DNA of 64,000 nt from Segatella buccae ATCC 33574 (GCF_000184945.1 NZ_GL586311.1:1581435-1645434); one strand, 5' to 3'. Shown: positions 7,303 to 17,019, numbered from the stretch's first letter. Notes: generated from the letters alone by a model not told the origin. Numbers and translations are program-made.

Positions 7303-9936
7303 CTATGGCTTTGCTTTTTGAGAAGTGGGGCTTGAAGAAGCTTTCTTGGCTTTGTCACTTGCGTCCGTCCATCGCCCTAAGGCGTATTCGGCAATAGTGC
7401 CACGGGACTTTCTCGTAATGGGATTCAACAGTTGGTTAGTCAGGAAATCTTTGATAGTCTGGCGGTCATTCATGACCTTTTCCAAAAGAACTAACTGGGA
7501 ATAGATGACGCTAAGCTGATATTCCACATCCCTTGCCACATCTAACCGGTCGCTTGCCCAAAGCAGATGGATGGCATCTGAACCTTCCTCATTAGGCATA
7601 TTCTTGGCATAGTTGTATCTCACCGTGATGGAACAGTCCGGCATGTCTTCCATCAACTGTTTCTGACGCTCGTTGACTTTCGCGGCACGCTCTTTTTCGG
7701 ACAGACTCATATCAAGATTCATCGTCTCTATGACATTCTCTGCTGAATAGGCGGCAGAGAGCTTGTAATCGACACTCAATATGGCACGGTGGATGCGGAT
7801 GCCAAGGAAATGCTTGGGCTTCGATTGGAGCTTCAAGACTGCCGTATAGGTCACCTGGCTCTTTACCTGTGCGCAATAGGCATGACGGACAAAGATGTAT
7901 TGGCCATCGCCGTTAACCCATTCTCCGGCATCTTGCCAGGAAAGCTGGAACAGACTCTCCAACTCTCTCATATTGGAATTGATTCGGTAAGGACCGCCAT
8001 TATCTTCACTAAGATCTTTATAGTATTCCGCTATGGCGTTGTCTATCTGCGCCAAGTTGGATTGAACCTGCGAAAGCTGACGTTTCAATGCAGCTTGGTT
8101 GTTGCTGATAGCGTCATATTGTGCACGGAGCGCGGCAACCTTGTTGTTATCGTGGGCCATCTTGGCTTGGTTCATCTGGGAGACCAATGAACTCATCTGT
8201 TTGTCCATGGAGCGAATCTGATTTTCAAGGCTCTTAATCTCGTCCTGACAGCCTTTCTTTTTCTGCTGTAGCTCGTTGGCCCCATTCGTGCTCACCTGTG
8301 TATAGTCCAAAGCGAAATTCTTCGATTTGGGGTCTTCCAAATGACTTCCCTGATTTCCATTCTCTTTCCAATTAAATGACCCCTCTGCAAGGGTTGCACC
8401 ATCGTCGCACTTGGCTAAAAACACTACGGAGTTGCAGCCTTTCATCTTGTTCTCGTCTGCTATGGTGTAGTATTTCCTGGCATCGAAGCCTAACTTATAC
8501 ACAACGCGTTGGGAAGCGGCTTTGTCGCTCTCCAAGCTGTTGTAGTATTTGAGTTGGCTCTCCATACGCTTTCTGAATGTTTCTTCGTCCATAGACTCGG
8601 AATCGAAAATCTCTTCATGCACCTCGTGTTTGATGTTCCATGAGTCTGTCACCGTCATATACACTGTCCAGTGTTTGCCTCGCCAATGTTTTGAATGGCT
8701 GAAAGTACCTCCCTTTTTATCATATGAATAAGTGTAGGAGGCTGTTTCGTATTTTAGGGTTATTGTATGGCCGGGATTGTTCCTTTCATATTCACCTTTT
8801 CGTGTAGGACTCCAGCCAGTGGCACTTTCTGCAGCAGCCTTCAACTGATTGTATTCAGAAGTGGTGAGCGTGGGATAGTCTGGCGTACCGGTCCTCATAT
8901 AATTCTCCTTAAAGAGCCAGTTGTCCCAATGATCGCTGTTGTTCGTATTCGAAGGATGGGAGGGATGGTAGGTAGCAACCACTTTCTGACCTTTATCCTC
9001 TGAATAGATATACCAGCGTTGCTTGTAGTGCTGGCCTTGCAACTCCTTGATATAGTTGCTCACATAACCCGTGATGCTGTAATTGTCTACTTGGAACAGA
9101 CGTGAAACGGCATCTGCACTATTCGAACCGATGACACTCATCAAAATGGCCTTGACATTTCCGGCATTGCGGATGCTTTCATATTTGCTCCGAAAAGTCT
9201 GATATAACTGGTAAATCTCACTTGGCTTGGATTTGAAGATCCTGCCAATGGCGGAGAAGTCCCTCATATTGCTGTCCACAGCACCTTTTCCTGCGGTCGC
9301 AAGTACACCTCCGAGTTTGCCGATGTCGTTCTTGATATCCTCCTTGGCTGCTTTGATGTTGAAATCTCCGACTTTCTCCAAGAGTTCTTTCCAGTTGACA
9401 TTGCCAAGCTGGGCCAAGTCAAAGACTTTTTGCAGCTTCTCGTTGATAACTAAGAAAGTTACATCCTTGAACGACAATTTTCCATTAGTAACGACAAGTT
9501 CAAACTGCTTGCAGAGCTGCTCGACATTCTTGGTGGTCTTGAACAGGTATGGCCCCCAATAGAGGGCATTGTCGGGTTGTTTGACCATCTTGGCTGCAAC
9601 GACAATGAGCTTGGGCATGATGCCGTCCTTCACCAAATAGAGGATGCGTTGGTAATAGTAGTTCTCATCGCTGCCGAAAACTCCGACTTCACGCATGGCG
9701 TTCCTGTCTTTCAACTTTGACAGGTAGATGCCGGCTGTGGAAAGGCTGGCCTTGGTGTAGTGTCCTAAGATGGAGTCTACATCAGAGGCTGTCTTCCGTT
9801 CTGTCTCTTCCTCTATCGCATATGCGGCGGTCATGGCTGCCACGGTCTTCGCATCAATGTTGATGGCATGATACGACTGCGCTGACATGGATGTCACCGA
9901 GAGGATCAAAAGGATGATAGCGATGAAACGACGCAT
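7303..9936 (-). CDS. Large secreted protein of the transfer operon
   Basis: 877 residues with a clear signal peptide (FIAIILLILSVTSMSAQ). Residues 1-330 are helical. The middle (about 330-560) is rich in Trp, Tyr and Ser (repeated KHWRGKHWTVYMT-like strands). Residues 570-660 form a long coiled coil (LENQIRSMDKQMSSLVSQMN). The C-terminus is again helical and basic. I do not recognise the family. It is one of the largest genes of the operon and lies 13 bp downstream of traG, so an extracytoplasmic role in mating-pair formation or the channel is likely. The ATG at 9936 places the signal peptide at the very start. Confidence 0.65.
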   Translation of the reverse strand: MRRFIAIILLILSVTSMSAQSYHAINIDAKTVAAMTAAYAIEEETERKTASDVDSILGHYTKASLSTAGIYLSKLKDRNAMREVGVFGSDENYYYQRILYLVKDGIMPKLIVVAAKMVKQPDNALYWGPYLFKTTKNVEQLCKQFELVVTNGKLSFKDVTFLVINEKLQKVFDLAQLGNVNWKELLEKVGDFNIKAAKEDIKNDIGKLGGVLATAGKGAVDSNMRDFSAIGRIFKSKPSEIYQLYQTFRSKYESIRNAGNVKAILMSVIGSNSADAVSRLFQVDNYSITGYVSNYIKELQGQHYKQRWYIYSEDKGQKVVATYHPSHPSNTNNSDHWDNWLFKENYMRTGTPDYPTLTTSEYNQLKAAAESATGWSPTRKGEYERNNPGHTITLKYETASYTYSYDKKGGTFSHSKHWRGKHWTVYMTVTDSWNIKHEVHEEIFDSESMDEETFRKRMESQLKYYNSLESDKAASQRVVYKLGFDARKYYTIADENKMKGCNSVVFLAKCDDGATLAEGSFNWKENGNQGSHLEDPKSKNFALDYTQVSTNGANELQQKKKGCQDEIKSLENQIRSMDKQMSSLVSQMNQAKMAHDNNKVAALRAQYDAISNNQAALKRQLSQVQSNLAQIDNAIAEYYKDLSEDNGGPYRINSNMRELESLFQLSWQDAGEWVNGDGQYIFVRHAYCAQVKSQVTYTAVLKLQSKPKHFLGIRIHRAILSVDYKLSAAYSAENVIETMNLDMSLSEKERAAKVNERQKQLMEDMPDCSITVRYNYAKNMPNEEGSDAIHLLWASDRLDVARDVEYQLSVIYSQLVLLEKVMNDRQTIKDFLTNQLLNPITRKSRGTIAEYALGRWTDASDKAKKASSSPTSQKAKP

Positions 9937-9949
9937 ATGATTGATGAGT

Positions 9950-12865
9950 TTAATTGTCTAACACTTTTCTTTCTTTCAGTACTTTCCGTGCAAATTCCAA
10001 GGAACTCTTGATTCCGGAGCGTTTCCAATCACGCACGAAGGCTTCAATGGCGTGTTGATGATCACATTGGAGAATCTTCTTGTAGAGTTTCAGGGCAAGT
10101 TTCTCTACCTTCTCCGTCGTGTAACTCATGTAACACTCCGGCGGTTCTTCAATGCCGTACACATCGCCTTCCTGACCACGTTTGATGAACACTTCCTTGA
10201 ATGGGGAACGGCCTTCCTTATTCTCCAAGCGGTTGATGGTGAAAATCTTCTTGCAGTCGATGTCGGTCAGAGCCAAGGTCTTTTTGATATTATCGAATTT
10301 GTCCTTGAACTTGCTCTGGTCAAGTAGCATGAACACGCCGGAGTTGTTGATGATGGCTTCCTTAACAATCTTGGACTCGGTAACGTCCTGTATTTCTTGC
10401 GTTACCACGCCGACCATGGCCCAGTGTTTACGGGCTGTCTTGTATAGATACTGTATATAGGTGGCCATGACAGGGGTGGCAATGGCTTTCCATGCTTCTT
10501 CTATGACCAGGCATTTCCGGCCTTCCTTTAAGAGCATCTTCTGTGTGAAGACATCCATGATGATCAACACGACAATAGGGAAAAGGACGGGATTCTCTTT
10601 TATTTTGTCAATTTCGAATACGATGAACTTCTCATTGAACAGGGAGGAATCCATTTCGTTGTTGAGTGTGTATTCCATCTCCCCTCCCTTATAGAACGGC
10701 TTTAGGATCGTGGCAAACTCGTTGATGGCAAATTTAACCTGATCCTGCTTCATGATTTGAGGAATACGCTCAATGGCGAACTCATAATAGGTGTTGAAGT
10801 TGAGTTCCGTAACCCTCATCTTCTTACGCTGGCGTTCTATCTTGTCGATTTTCCTGTTGATCCGCTGAAGATACTTACTCTCTATGAGTTCGGGAGTAAG
10901 GCGACGGAGCAGCTGGCTCTTCGCATTGTCTTTTTCTCCTTCAGTAGCGGCGGAATCGTCGATGACGGCTTGCAGCTTGTCACGGAGACGGAGGTCGCGC
11001 TGTTTCTTCCTTTCATCGTCATCATCTTCTTCTATATCGTCAATATCATCAGATACTCCGTAACGTTTTTCCAGCTCCTGTTCGTATTCCTCATACTTGC
11101 CGGTACGTTTGTCTTCAAGCTCCATGACATGGCGCATGTTGTCGCGCTGCTCTTCGGTAAAGCCTTCAAATGGGGTGAAATACTCTTCGAAGTATTCTAT
11201 GAGGGTTTGGTTGATGATGGTTTCTTCGAGCTTTGTGGGCTCGCCGTTTCCCTTGAAGATCAGGAAGATGATATTCCTAAGGAAGTCCTTTTTTGCCTGG
11301 AAGTTCTGCTCATACTCGGCTTTCTCTATCTTGAAAGGGTTCATCGAGATGGGGTGTTCCTTTGAATAGGTGATGTATATGCCCTCGAAATAGCTGCAAA
11401 GACCTTCGTAGCTGTCGCCGGTATCTACAATGACAATATCGGTATCCTGCTCGTAGTACTGCCGCATGACGGTATTCATGAAAAAGGACTTGCCACTGCC
11501 GGAAGGGCCAAGGACAAAGAAATTGGAGTTGTCGGTATATCTAATCTTTCCTTCCTTGCCTGACACGTCAACAGGCATCGGTACGCCTTGCCTGTCTGTG
11601 TAGTAACATTTCAGGTTCGTGTCATCCCCTTTCTGTTGACGCTCCTTATACATAAGGCAGAGTGCAGGGTCGGAAAGTGTCAGGAAACGGTCGTAGTCGG
11701 CATTGAGTTCATAGCAGTTGCCGGGGAAGCTGGCAACGAACAACTCCAATTGGTTATAGGCACGCTTTGACAGGTGCATGCTGTATCTTGCCAAAAGGTT
11801 CTCCAAACAGTTGGTGATCTTTTGCAGGTTTCTGTCTGCCGAGGTCTTTACGATAAGATTATAATGTGCATAAACAAACTGCTTGCCGTCACGAGCTACT
11901 TCATTAAGGACGTTATTGATGTCTTCAACGGCAATCTGATTATTCGGATTGGGAATGGAAGCGTGACGGTTCTTCTTTTTCTCCAACTTTAAGATCTCCC
12001 GCTTCTGATTGGGAAGAAAGATGACCTGATTGTAAATAAGCGTGTCTACATCAGGGAGTGTGCTAAGGTCGGAAAGCAGATCCTGCGGCATGACGGAGTT
12101 GTTGACATTGATGTCGGCATAAGGGCGAAGGGTGCCGGGAAGACCGGGATCATCTACATCCAAGAGGCTGTAGATTTTCAACTGGTCATCGCCCATGCCG
12201 ATCTTCTCGGACTCCACCTTGAAGTCATTCATAGAAACAACCTCGTTATTGAAATCAACAGCAAAGAAACGCTCGGTATATTCCTGACATTCGTCACCAG
12301 TGAGAAAGCGACAGTTGATGTTCTCGCTCTTCAGACGGTCATGGACTTTCTGTATCTTGACTTGGAAATCGCGCCACTTGTCGGCATCGTATGCCTTCAA
12401 ACCGCCATTTCGACCACGTTGGGAGATGGTGAGATAGGTTTCAGAATCTATATAGGGACGACCGTTGAAGAACTTGAAATAGGCATCGGAAAGAAAATGC
12501 TTTCTCACATCGGTGTCCTTTCCTGCGATGCTCGACATATTGAAGTTCTTACGGACGAAAATATCCTGTTTGTGAATGGCATATCCTTCACCTAACACTT
12601 GTAGGACGGATGCCAAAAGGGAAGTGAACTCGTAATAACCGTCCGTATCAGCAGAGTACTTCCTGACGGGATTGTCCATCTTAAGGATGGCTGAATAATC
12701 GCCTTTCTTTGTGTAGACCACACCGATCTCATTGACATCCTCAAAGCTGAAGTAGATGTCTTCAAACACCTTGGCGCGTTTGCTGCCAGTACCGAAGGCT
12801 TTGATGGAAATGTATATTCCCAACAAGATGGAGGTAAAGACTAATATGACGATTAGGGTAATCAT
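9950..12865 (-). CDS. traG: Conjugation ATPase TraG (VirB4-like)
   Basis: 971 residues. One N-terminal membrane helix (residues 1-20) is followed by a VirB4-like N-terminal domain and then a P-loop ATPase. Walker A reads GPSGSGKSFF at about residue 458, followed by DIVIVDTGDSYEGL. The later Walker B region CLVIEEAWKAI is also present. A strongly acidic insert (DDIDDIEEDDDDE, near residue 607) lies between the ATPase motifs and makes the protein longer than the roughly 830 residues usual for TraG. VirB4-type ATPases energise assembly of the channel and substrate transfer at the inner membrane. It lies downstream of traF. Confidence 0.93.
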   Translation of the reverse strand: MITLIVILVFTSILLGIYISIKAFGTGSKRAKVFEDIYFSFEDVNEIGVVYTKKGDYSAILKMDNPVRKYSADTDGYYEFTSLLASVLQVLGEGYAIHKQDIFVRKNFNMSSIAGKDTDVRKHFLSDAYFKFFNGRPYIDSETYLTISQRGRNGGLKAYDADKWRDFQVKIQKVHDRLKSENINCRFLTGDECQEYTERFFAVDFNNEVVSMNDFKVESEKIGMGDDQLKIYSLLDVDDPGLPGTLRPYADINVNNSVMPQDLLSDLSTLPDVDTLIYNQVIFLPNQKREILKLEKKKNRHASIPNPNNQIAVEDINNVLNEVARDGKQFVYAHYNLIVKTSADRNLQKITNCLENLLARYSMHLSKRAYNQLELFVASFPGNCYELNADYDRFLTLSDPALCLMYKERQQKGDDTNLKCYYTDRQGVPMPVDVSGKEGKIRYTDNSNFFVLGPSGSGKSFFMNTVMRQYYEQDTDIVIVDTGDSYEGLCSYFEGIYITYSKEHPISMNPFKIEKAEYEQNFQAKKDFLRNIIFLIFKGNGEPTKLEETIINQTLIEYFEEYFTPFEGFTEEQRDNMRHVMELEDKRTGKYEEYEQELEKRYGVSDDIDDIEEDDDDERKKQRDLRLRDKLQAVIDDSAATEGEKDNAKSQLLRRLTPELIESKYLQRINRKIDKIERQRKKMRVTELNFNTYYEFAIERIPQIMKQDQVKFAINEFATILKPFYKGGEMEYTLNNEMDSSLFNEKFIVFEIDKIKENPVLFPIVVLIIMDVFTQKMLLKEGRKCLVIEEAWKAIATPVMATYIQYLYKTARKHWAMVGVVTQEIQDVTESKIVKEAIINNSGVFMLLDQSKFKDKFDNIKKTLALTDIDCKKIFTINRLENKEGRSPFKEVFIKRGQEGDVYGIEEPPECYMSYTTEKVEKLALKLYKKILQCDHQHAIEAFVRDWKRSGIKSSLEFARKVLKERKVLDN

Positions 12866-12898
12866 GAATTTGTTTTGCTTACAATCAATATGAATATT

Positions 12899-13195
12899 CT
12901 AATAATGTCTTGAATGGCTGAAAATGTAGATACCTTTCGGGGATTTCTTGGAATGGAGACCTTTATGTTGCTTGACAAAAATGGAGACTCCTCCTATTGA
13001 CAGAAAAATTGTCAGCAACGCTAATGCAACAAGAAAACTGAAAATCACATAGCCAATCAAGAATGACAACAGACCTCCGCCAACGGTGACAGCGGCCCAT
13101 ACAATGTATCTTCCTCGAAGCCCCAGAAATTCAAGAGGCTTTTGAAGCCCCTTGAATACCGGGTAATCGGGATAGTCGCTTTTGACTGTTGCCAT
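12899..13195 (-). CDS. traF: Conjugative transposon protein TraF (DUF4133)
   Basis: 98 residues. I chose the ATG at 13195 (MATVKSDYPDYPVFKGL) rather than a start 25 codons upstream because the upstream part overlaps traE and is unlike the family. The segment VFKGLQKPLEFLGLRGRY followed by two adjacent membrane helices (near 36-75) is the typical DUF4133/TraF pattern, a VirB3-like small inner-membrane protein. It sits between TraE and the TraG ATPase, the same VirB3-VirB4 neighbourhood seen in many type IV systems. Confidence 0.9.
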   Translation of the reverse strand: MATVKSDYPDYPVFKGLQKPLEFLGLRGRYIVWAAVTVGGGLLSFLIGYVIFSFLVALALLTIFLSIGGVSIFVKQHKGLHSKKSPKGIYIFSHSRHY

Positions 13196-13205
13196 ATTCC
13201 TCGTC

Positions 13206-13595
13206 TTAGAGTCCGAAGAACAGTGGCAATGCCTGGGCTGCCGCCACGAAGAAGATGCAGGCACCAACAATCATCATGATGCTCTTCTTGACATCCTGCT
13301 CCTCGTTGTTCATCTTGACGTAAACGGAGATGGCACCGAGAATGGCAACAATACCTGCAATGACGTAGCACAACTTCGTTATAACAGGGATGTACTTCTT
13401 CAGCGCATCAGTTGCCTTACCGATTGCCTGTGCACCGGAGTCCATGCTCTGGGCATCTGCTGCTACCGTGCAAACGACCAGCAACAGCATAACTGCTACA
13501 AAGCGGGGGTCCATCACTACGGCCTTGATTTTCTTACTTGCGGAGATACAAAAGCTCTTGGCTCCGCTTACCATTACTGACAAAGTCTGATTCAT
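13206..13595 (-). CDS. traE: Conjugative transposon protein TraE (DUF4134)
   Basis: 129 residues from the ATG at 13595 (MNQTLSVMVSGAKS); the longer frame upstream is AT-rich non-coding sequence. It has a signal-like first helix ending VAADAQS, then two membrane helices (near 70-90 and 105-125) separated by a short loop with the motif NNEEQDVKKSI. This is the VirB2-like DUF4134/TraE family, the likely pilin or channel subunit. A second related gene follows directly upstream in the operon (13647-14003). Confidence 0.88.
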   Translation of the reverse strand: MNQTLSVMVSGAKSFCISASKKIKAVVMDPRFVAVMLLLVVCTVAADAQSMDSGAQAIGKATDALKKYIPVITKLCYVIAGIVAILGAISVYVKMNNEEQDVKKSIMMIVGACIFFVAAAQALPLFFGL

Positions 13596-13646
13596 TGTCT
13601 TTGATTTTTTAAATAAATAATTAATAAATAATATGTAATAAAACAA

Positions 13647-14003
13647 TTACCAAAGTCTGTCGGTCACGCCGAACTGGAAACCAAAGAAGGCTGGAAGGAC
13701 GATAGTCGCTATAAGCAGGAAAAGGCAGCTGCCGACCAAAATAATGATGCTTTTCGTAAATCCTTCTTCCCCTGCCTGCATCTTGATATAGATGCTCGTC
13801 GCGCTGTATATGGATAAAAGGGCTGCTATGGCATAAAGCAGATACAATACGGCTGTACAGCATGTCAAGATGAATACCACCATATTATATAACCGGCCTG
13901 AATTGCCACTGTAATCCGTCGTACCACAGGTGGCCATGACGGGTTGCGTGAGCAACAGTAATGCCGACAACAGCAAATATGTCTTGGATTTGAATGTCTT
14001 CAT
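13647..14003 (-). CDS. Second TraE-like (DUF4134-type) small membrane protein
   Basis: 118 residues with signal peptide (LLLSALLLLTQPVMATC) and two membrane helices. The loop KMQAGEEGFTKSIIILVGSCLF matches the corresponding part of the neighbouring TraE (KMNNEEQDVKKSIMMIVGACIF), so the two are paralogues by direct comparison within the window. Tandem VirB2-like genes could give a major and a minor pilin, or one may be the remnant of a duplication. It lies three bases downstream of the preceding gene. Confidence 0.8.
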   Translation of the reverse strand: MKTFKSKTYLLLSALLLLTQPVMATCGTTDYSGNSGRLYNMVVFILTCCTAVLYLLYAIAALLSIYSATSIYIKMQAGEEGFTKSIIILVGSCLFLLIATIVLPAFFGFQFGVTDRLW

Positions 14004-14006
14004 AAC

Positions 14007-14534
14007 TTAGAAACTAAATTGTTCTGCCTGCTCGTCTTCTCTCTTGGCTTTCAAATAGGCGGCTGCATAATCTTCAACGAACTCGTCTACATACACAGCT
14101 CCCTGAATGTCCGGAGACACACTGTTGAAGTTCTGCTTTATCGAGTCTGCCTTGGCTTTTGCCTGCATGGCCAATTCCTCGGCGTCGGACGCTGCAATAT
14201 CTTCAGCCGTAAGAGGATTCTGATCAAATTGAGAAGTCTCCGCACCTTCACTGGCCTTATTGTAAGATGCTTCTTCTGTCTCATGTCCGTATTTCTCCGG
14301 TTCTTCTTCACCGGGGCGTTCTATCTGATACTTGCCTTCACCGGTCTCACTGATTCTGACAGGTGAGACTGCTGGTGTGGCATCCGCATTGTTAATAGGC
14401 ACGCTGGCGCGAATAACTTCTACACTTTCTTTCTTCTCTCCTTTCGGGCCGAACAAATCCAGGCAGATCATGACTACATAATAGATAACAAAGATGAATG
14501 TCACTACGATTGCGTATATACCGAATGATCCCAT
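14007..14534 (-). CDS. Membrane-anchored acidic protein, first gene of the transfer operon
   Basis: 175 residues. An N-terminal transmembrane helix (IYAIVVTFIFVIYYVVMICL) is followed by a long Glu/Asp/Ala-rich cytoplasmic region without recognisable domain, ending with a helical part that contains several Lys and Glu. It is in the position of TraD or TraC of related elements, directly before the TraE pair, and starts the operon after the 741-bp control region. Function unknown; a regulatory or assembly role is only inferred from place. Confidence 0.6.
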   Translation of the reverse strand: MGSFGIYAIVVTFIFVIYYVVMICLDLFGPKGEKKESVEVIRASVPINNADATPAVSPVRISETGEGKYQIERPGEEEPEKYGHETEEASYNKASEGAETSQFDQNPLTAEDIAASDAEELAMQAKAKADSIKQNFNSVSPDIQGAVYVDEFVEDYAAAYLKAKREDEQAEQFSF

Positions 14535-14779
14535 ATTCTTTTTATTTATTGGCTACAAAATAAATGACTTAATATCAGAAAGACAGCCTTAAAAAAAAGA
14601 AACTCTTATATTAACATTTTCAAAATGTTTTAGGCGGATTTACGGCCTTTTTGTGTTAAAATTCGGGACTTTAAAATTATGAATTATCCCGATTTTTGCT
14701 AAAACGAGTAAATTAGATGAGTCATGGGGGCTGCTCCTCTTATCTTGTTATTCCTATATCATTCTTATATACTTATTAC

Positions 14780-14821
14780 CGTATATACATATTGGCGTAT
14801 ATACAACAATACATATATACG
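14780..14821. repeat. CGTATATAC operator or centromere-like repeats, block 1
   Basis: Seen: CGTATATAC at 14780-14788 and 14796-14804, and the inverted near-copy ATATATACG at 14813-14821. GCGTATAT/ATATACGC forms an inverted repeat across the second and third units. The same motif occurs at 18226-18290 upstream of parA. This suggests binding by the same protein, perhaps the ribbon-helix-helix protein at 17054-17413. Confidence 0.55.
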
Positions 14822-15244
14822 CATGGAGGACAATACATATACCTGACTTACCTGCGGTGCTTGTTTTACATTCACTTATATCTATCTTTCCATTTCCGTT
14901 TCTGATTTCGACCTCACTTTTCATCCGCTTGTAGTCATCTTCGACTTTTATTTTGCAAAGGTATCGCAGGCAGGGAACACGGCAAACACCGGAATACTCC
15001 TTATTGGCGGAAAACTTTTCATGACCCTCCGAAATCATAGATTACGGTTTCCTGAAAACTTTTACCGGCCAATTGTTTGCCTTAGGTTCCCTTAACGCCC
15101 ACGATTTCACCTTGCACATAAAAGGTTCGAGATGACGGTTACACCGGAATGATAAAAAAAAGTTCGGGTCGAAGAAACGAAAAACCTATAAAAAGGTTGA
15201 GAATCAGGAGGCCCAGAATAAAATATTAAATCATAAACAATTAA

Positions 15245-15275
15245 AGCTGACCTACCGGCATGACGGGGAAATGAT
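15245..15275 (+). repeat. Leader repeat, copy 1
   Basis: Starts AGCTGACCTACCGGCATGAC and runs to the base before the ATG at 15276. It is about 80 percent identical to 15854-15885. It could be a shared 5' leader with a regulatory role or a recombination remnant. It contains no good Shine-Dalgarno sequence. Confidence 0.5.
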
Positions 15276-15809
15276 ATGACACAGTTTGATTTTATTGATT
15301 TGGCGGCAAAAGCTGACCTTGAGTTGATTGAAACGACATCGGAGCGTAATGGTTATCCACGCTATCTGAAAAAGGCCATCATCGGCTTTGACTCTATGGA
15401 AGAAGCACGTGAATATGCAGAACAGCATAATCTCTGTATTGAGATCTTCCACAAACGCGATGGTTGGAGTCTTTGGTATAGAACAGGTAATCGGGCATAC
15501 GATCCTTTTACTCGCACAGCCGAGGACTATGGTGACGACTATCTGTTGTTTACAGCCGATGATGCCAATAATTATTACGAGAACGAAGTGCAGGAAATCA
15601 TATCAGATTTCGACAACTTCGATGATGTAGAGAATTTTCTGAAAGAACGTCGAGAGGTGTATGACGCTATTTGCGCTCTTGGAGAAGACGAAGCCGTGGT
15701 GACATATCAGGGTAGCTTGTATGAGGAAATAAAACTGCATTCCATGAGCTACTACTTTGATACGCATCATTATGCTATCGGACTGATTGACTGGGACAAT
15801 GAGGATTAA
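15276..15809 (+). CDS. Highly acidic protein of unknown function
   Basis: 177 residues, no signal peptide or membrane segment. More than a quarter of residues are Asp or Glu with few Lys/Arg, most densely from about residue 70 onwards (TAEDYGDDYLLFTADDAN, ISDFDNFDDVENFLKE). I do not recognise the family. A compact, very acidic protein in the first rightward gene of a conjugative element recalls DNA-mimic antirestriction proteins such as ArdA, but no ArdA motif is visible, so this is only a guess. A primase gene follows at 15910, and both genes have a similar 31-bp sequence just upstream. Confidence 0.6.
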   Translation: MTQFDFIDLAAKADLELIETTSERNGYPRYLKKAIIGFDSMEEAREYAEQHNLCIEIFHKRDGWSLWYRTGNRAYDPFTRTAEDYGDDYLLFTADDANNYYENEVQEIISDFDNFDDVENFLKERREVYDAICALGEDEAVVTYQGSLYEEIKLHSMSYYFDTHHYAIGLIDWDNED

Positions 15810-15853
15810 CAGCTCACCGTAGACTACAATCTCATTCACTGTATTACATTTTT

Positions 15854-15885
15854 AGCTGTGCTATCGGCTTGACGGGCAATATGAT
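15854..15885 (+). repeat. Leader repeat, copy 2
   Basis: Starts AGCTGTGCTATCGGCTTGAC and lies 24 bp before the ATG of the primase-like gene at 15910. Matches copy 1 at 15245-15275, including the core CGGC-TGACGGG. Confidence 0.5.
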
Positions 15886-15909
15886 CAACTAACATTCCAA
15901 CAAGAAAAA

Positions 15910-16938
15910 ATGAACGAAAGACAACAAATACTTTATCTGACTGGTGGTGGACTGGATGTGTTTACACATTACTTAGGCGATGTATGCCTGAAGAGAATCT
16001 TTAAAAATCCTTTCAGGGAGGACAGCCGCCCGTCATGCCATCTGTATGCGAATAAAAACACATACGGACAAGTGGAGTATTATTTACAGGATTTTGGCGA
16101 TAGCAGCTTCTGTGGCAACTGCTTTGCCATTGTGGCCAGACTGTGCAATATGAATGTAAAGACTGCATTTAAGGATATCCTGAAGGTGATAGACAAAGAG
16201 CTTTGCCTGGGATTGTTCAATAATCCATTTCCACAAACAGAAATCATCTATAAACGACTTGTAAAGAGACAGAAGCCGGAGACTTCCTCCACACTTTCAT
16301 TCCAATACAAGGAAAAGCCTTTTACCATGGAGGAACTGTGTTTTTGGCAGCGTTATGGAATTGATCAGGATACGCTGGGACGCTATCATGTTGCAAGCCT
16401 TTCGTCGTGCAGAATGTCAAAAGAGAATGGAAAGGAGTTTACGGTTTATGGCACACCAAAGTATCCGACTTTTGGATACCTCTTTAATAACAATGATGGT
16501 ATCAAGATTTATTCTCCTTGCTCCAAAAACAGATTTCTCTATGCTGGTGTCCTTCCGAGACCATACATTTTCGGTTGGGAACAGCTACCGCCACAAGGCG
16601 AATATGTCTTCATCACCGGCGGGGAGAAAGATGTCATGTCGCTGGCAGCACATGGGTTCCATGCGATATGCCTGAATAGCGAGACTGCCAAGCTTCCTGA
16701 CAGTCTTATGCAACAACTTGCCGGAAGGTTCCGGACAATTGTTATCCTCTATGATATGGATGCAACAGGACAAAGTGAGTCAAAAAAGCGAGTACAGGAA
16801 TATACTGGAAAATATAGTGTAAGAAGAGTCCTGCTTCCTCTTTTAGGTGAAAAATCGGAAAAGGACATCAGTGATTTCTTCCGTTTGGGGCACACCGCAG
16901 AACAATTAGCTACTATCCTGAATAGTGAAAGACCATAA
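15910..16938 (+). CDS. CHC2/TOPRIM DNA primase-like protein
   Basis: 342 residues. The N-terminal part has a zinc-binding-like pattern: NPFREDSRPSCHLYAN at about residue 34-49 and DFGDSSFCGNCFAIVARLC at about 62-80. The C-terminal part has a TOPRIM fold: YVFITGGEKDVMSLAAHGF near 230-248, with the catalytic-type Glu in GGEKD, and VILYDMDATGQ near 277-287, with the D-x-D pair. The family makes primers for replication or for complementary-strand synthesis after conjugal entry. A clear paralogue lies at 24849-25874. It ends at a likely bidirectional terminator (16980-17019). Confidence 0.85.
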   Translation: MNERQQILYLTGGGLDVFTHYLGDVCLKRIFKNPFREDSRPSCHLYANKNTYGQVEYYLQDFGDSSFCGNCFAIVARLCNMNVKTAFKDILKVIDKELCLGLFNNPFPQTEIIYKRLVKRQKPETSSTLSFQYKEKPFTMEELCFWQRYGIDQDTLGRYHVASLSSCRMSKENGKEFTVYGTPKYPTFGYLFNNNDGIKIYSPCSKNRFLYAGVLPRPYIFGWEQLPPQGEYVFITGGEKDVMSLAAHGFHAICLNSETAKLPDSLMQQLAGRFRTIVILYDMDATGQSESKKRVQEYTGKYSVRRVLLPLLGEKSEKDISDFFRLGHTAEQLATILNSERP

Positions 16939-16979
16939 ATTCCATATTATGTATTCCAGTATTTCTGCTTGCATAAAGC

Positions 16980-17019
16980 AAAAAGGACGAGTGACCATTC
17001 CTGATTACTCTTCCTTTTT
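16980..17019. terminator. Bidirectional terminator between primase and RHH gene
   Basis: AAAAAGGA at 16980-16987 pairs with TCCTTTTT at 17012-17019, and the stem continues inward through GAGT/ACTC with one mismatch. It lies between converging genes and has A and T runs on both sides. Confidence 0.65.

Larger units (their letters stand above)
14535..15275. promoter_or_regulatory. Control region between the transfer operon and the rightward genes
   Basis: 741 bp without a gene, between divergent transcription units. It holds a perfect 17-bp palindrome (AACATTTTCAAAATGTT, 14613-14629) and a block of CGTATATAC-type repeats at 14780-14821. From about 15,050 to 15,150 there is moderately GC-rich sequence of unknown role, and just before 15276 a 31-bp sequence (15245-15275) that recurs upstream of the next gene. 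Such layouts usually contain the operon promoters and may hold the transfer origin; I could not identify an oriT directly. Confidence 0.6.
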
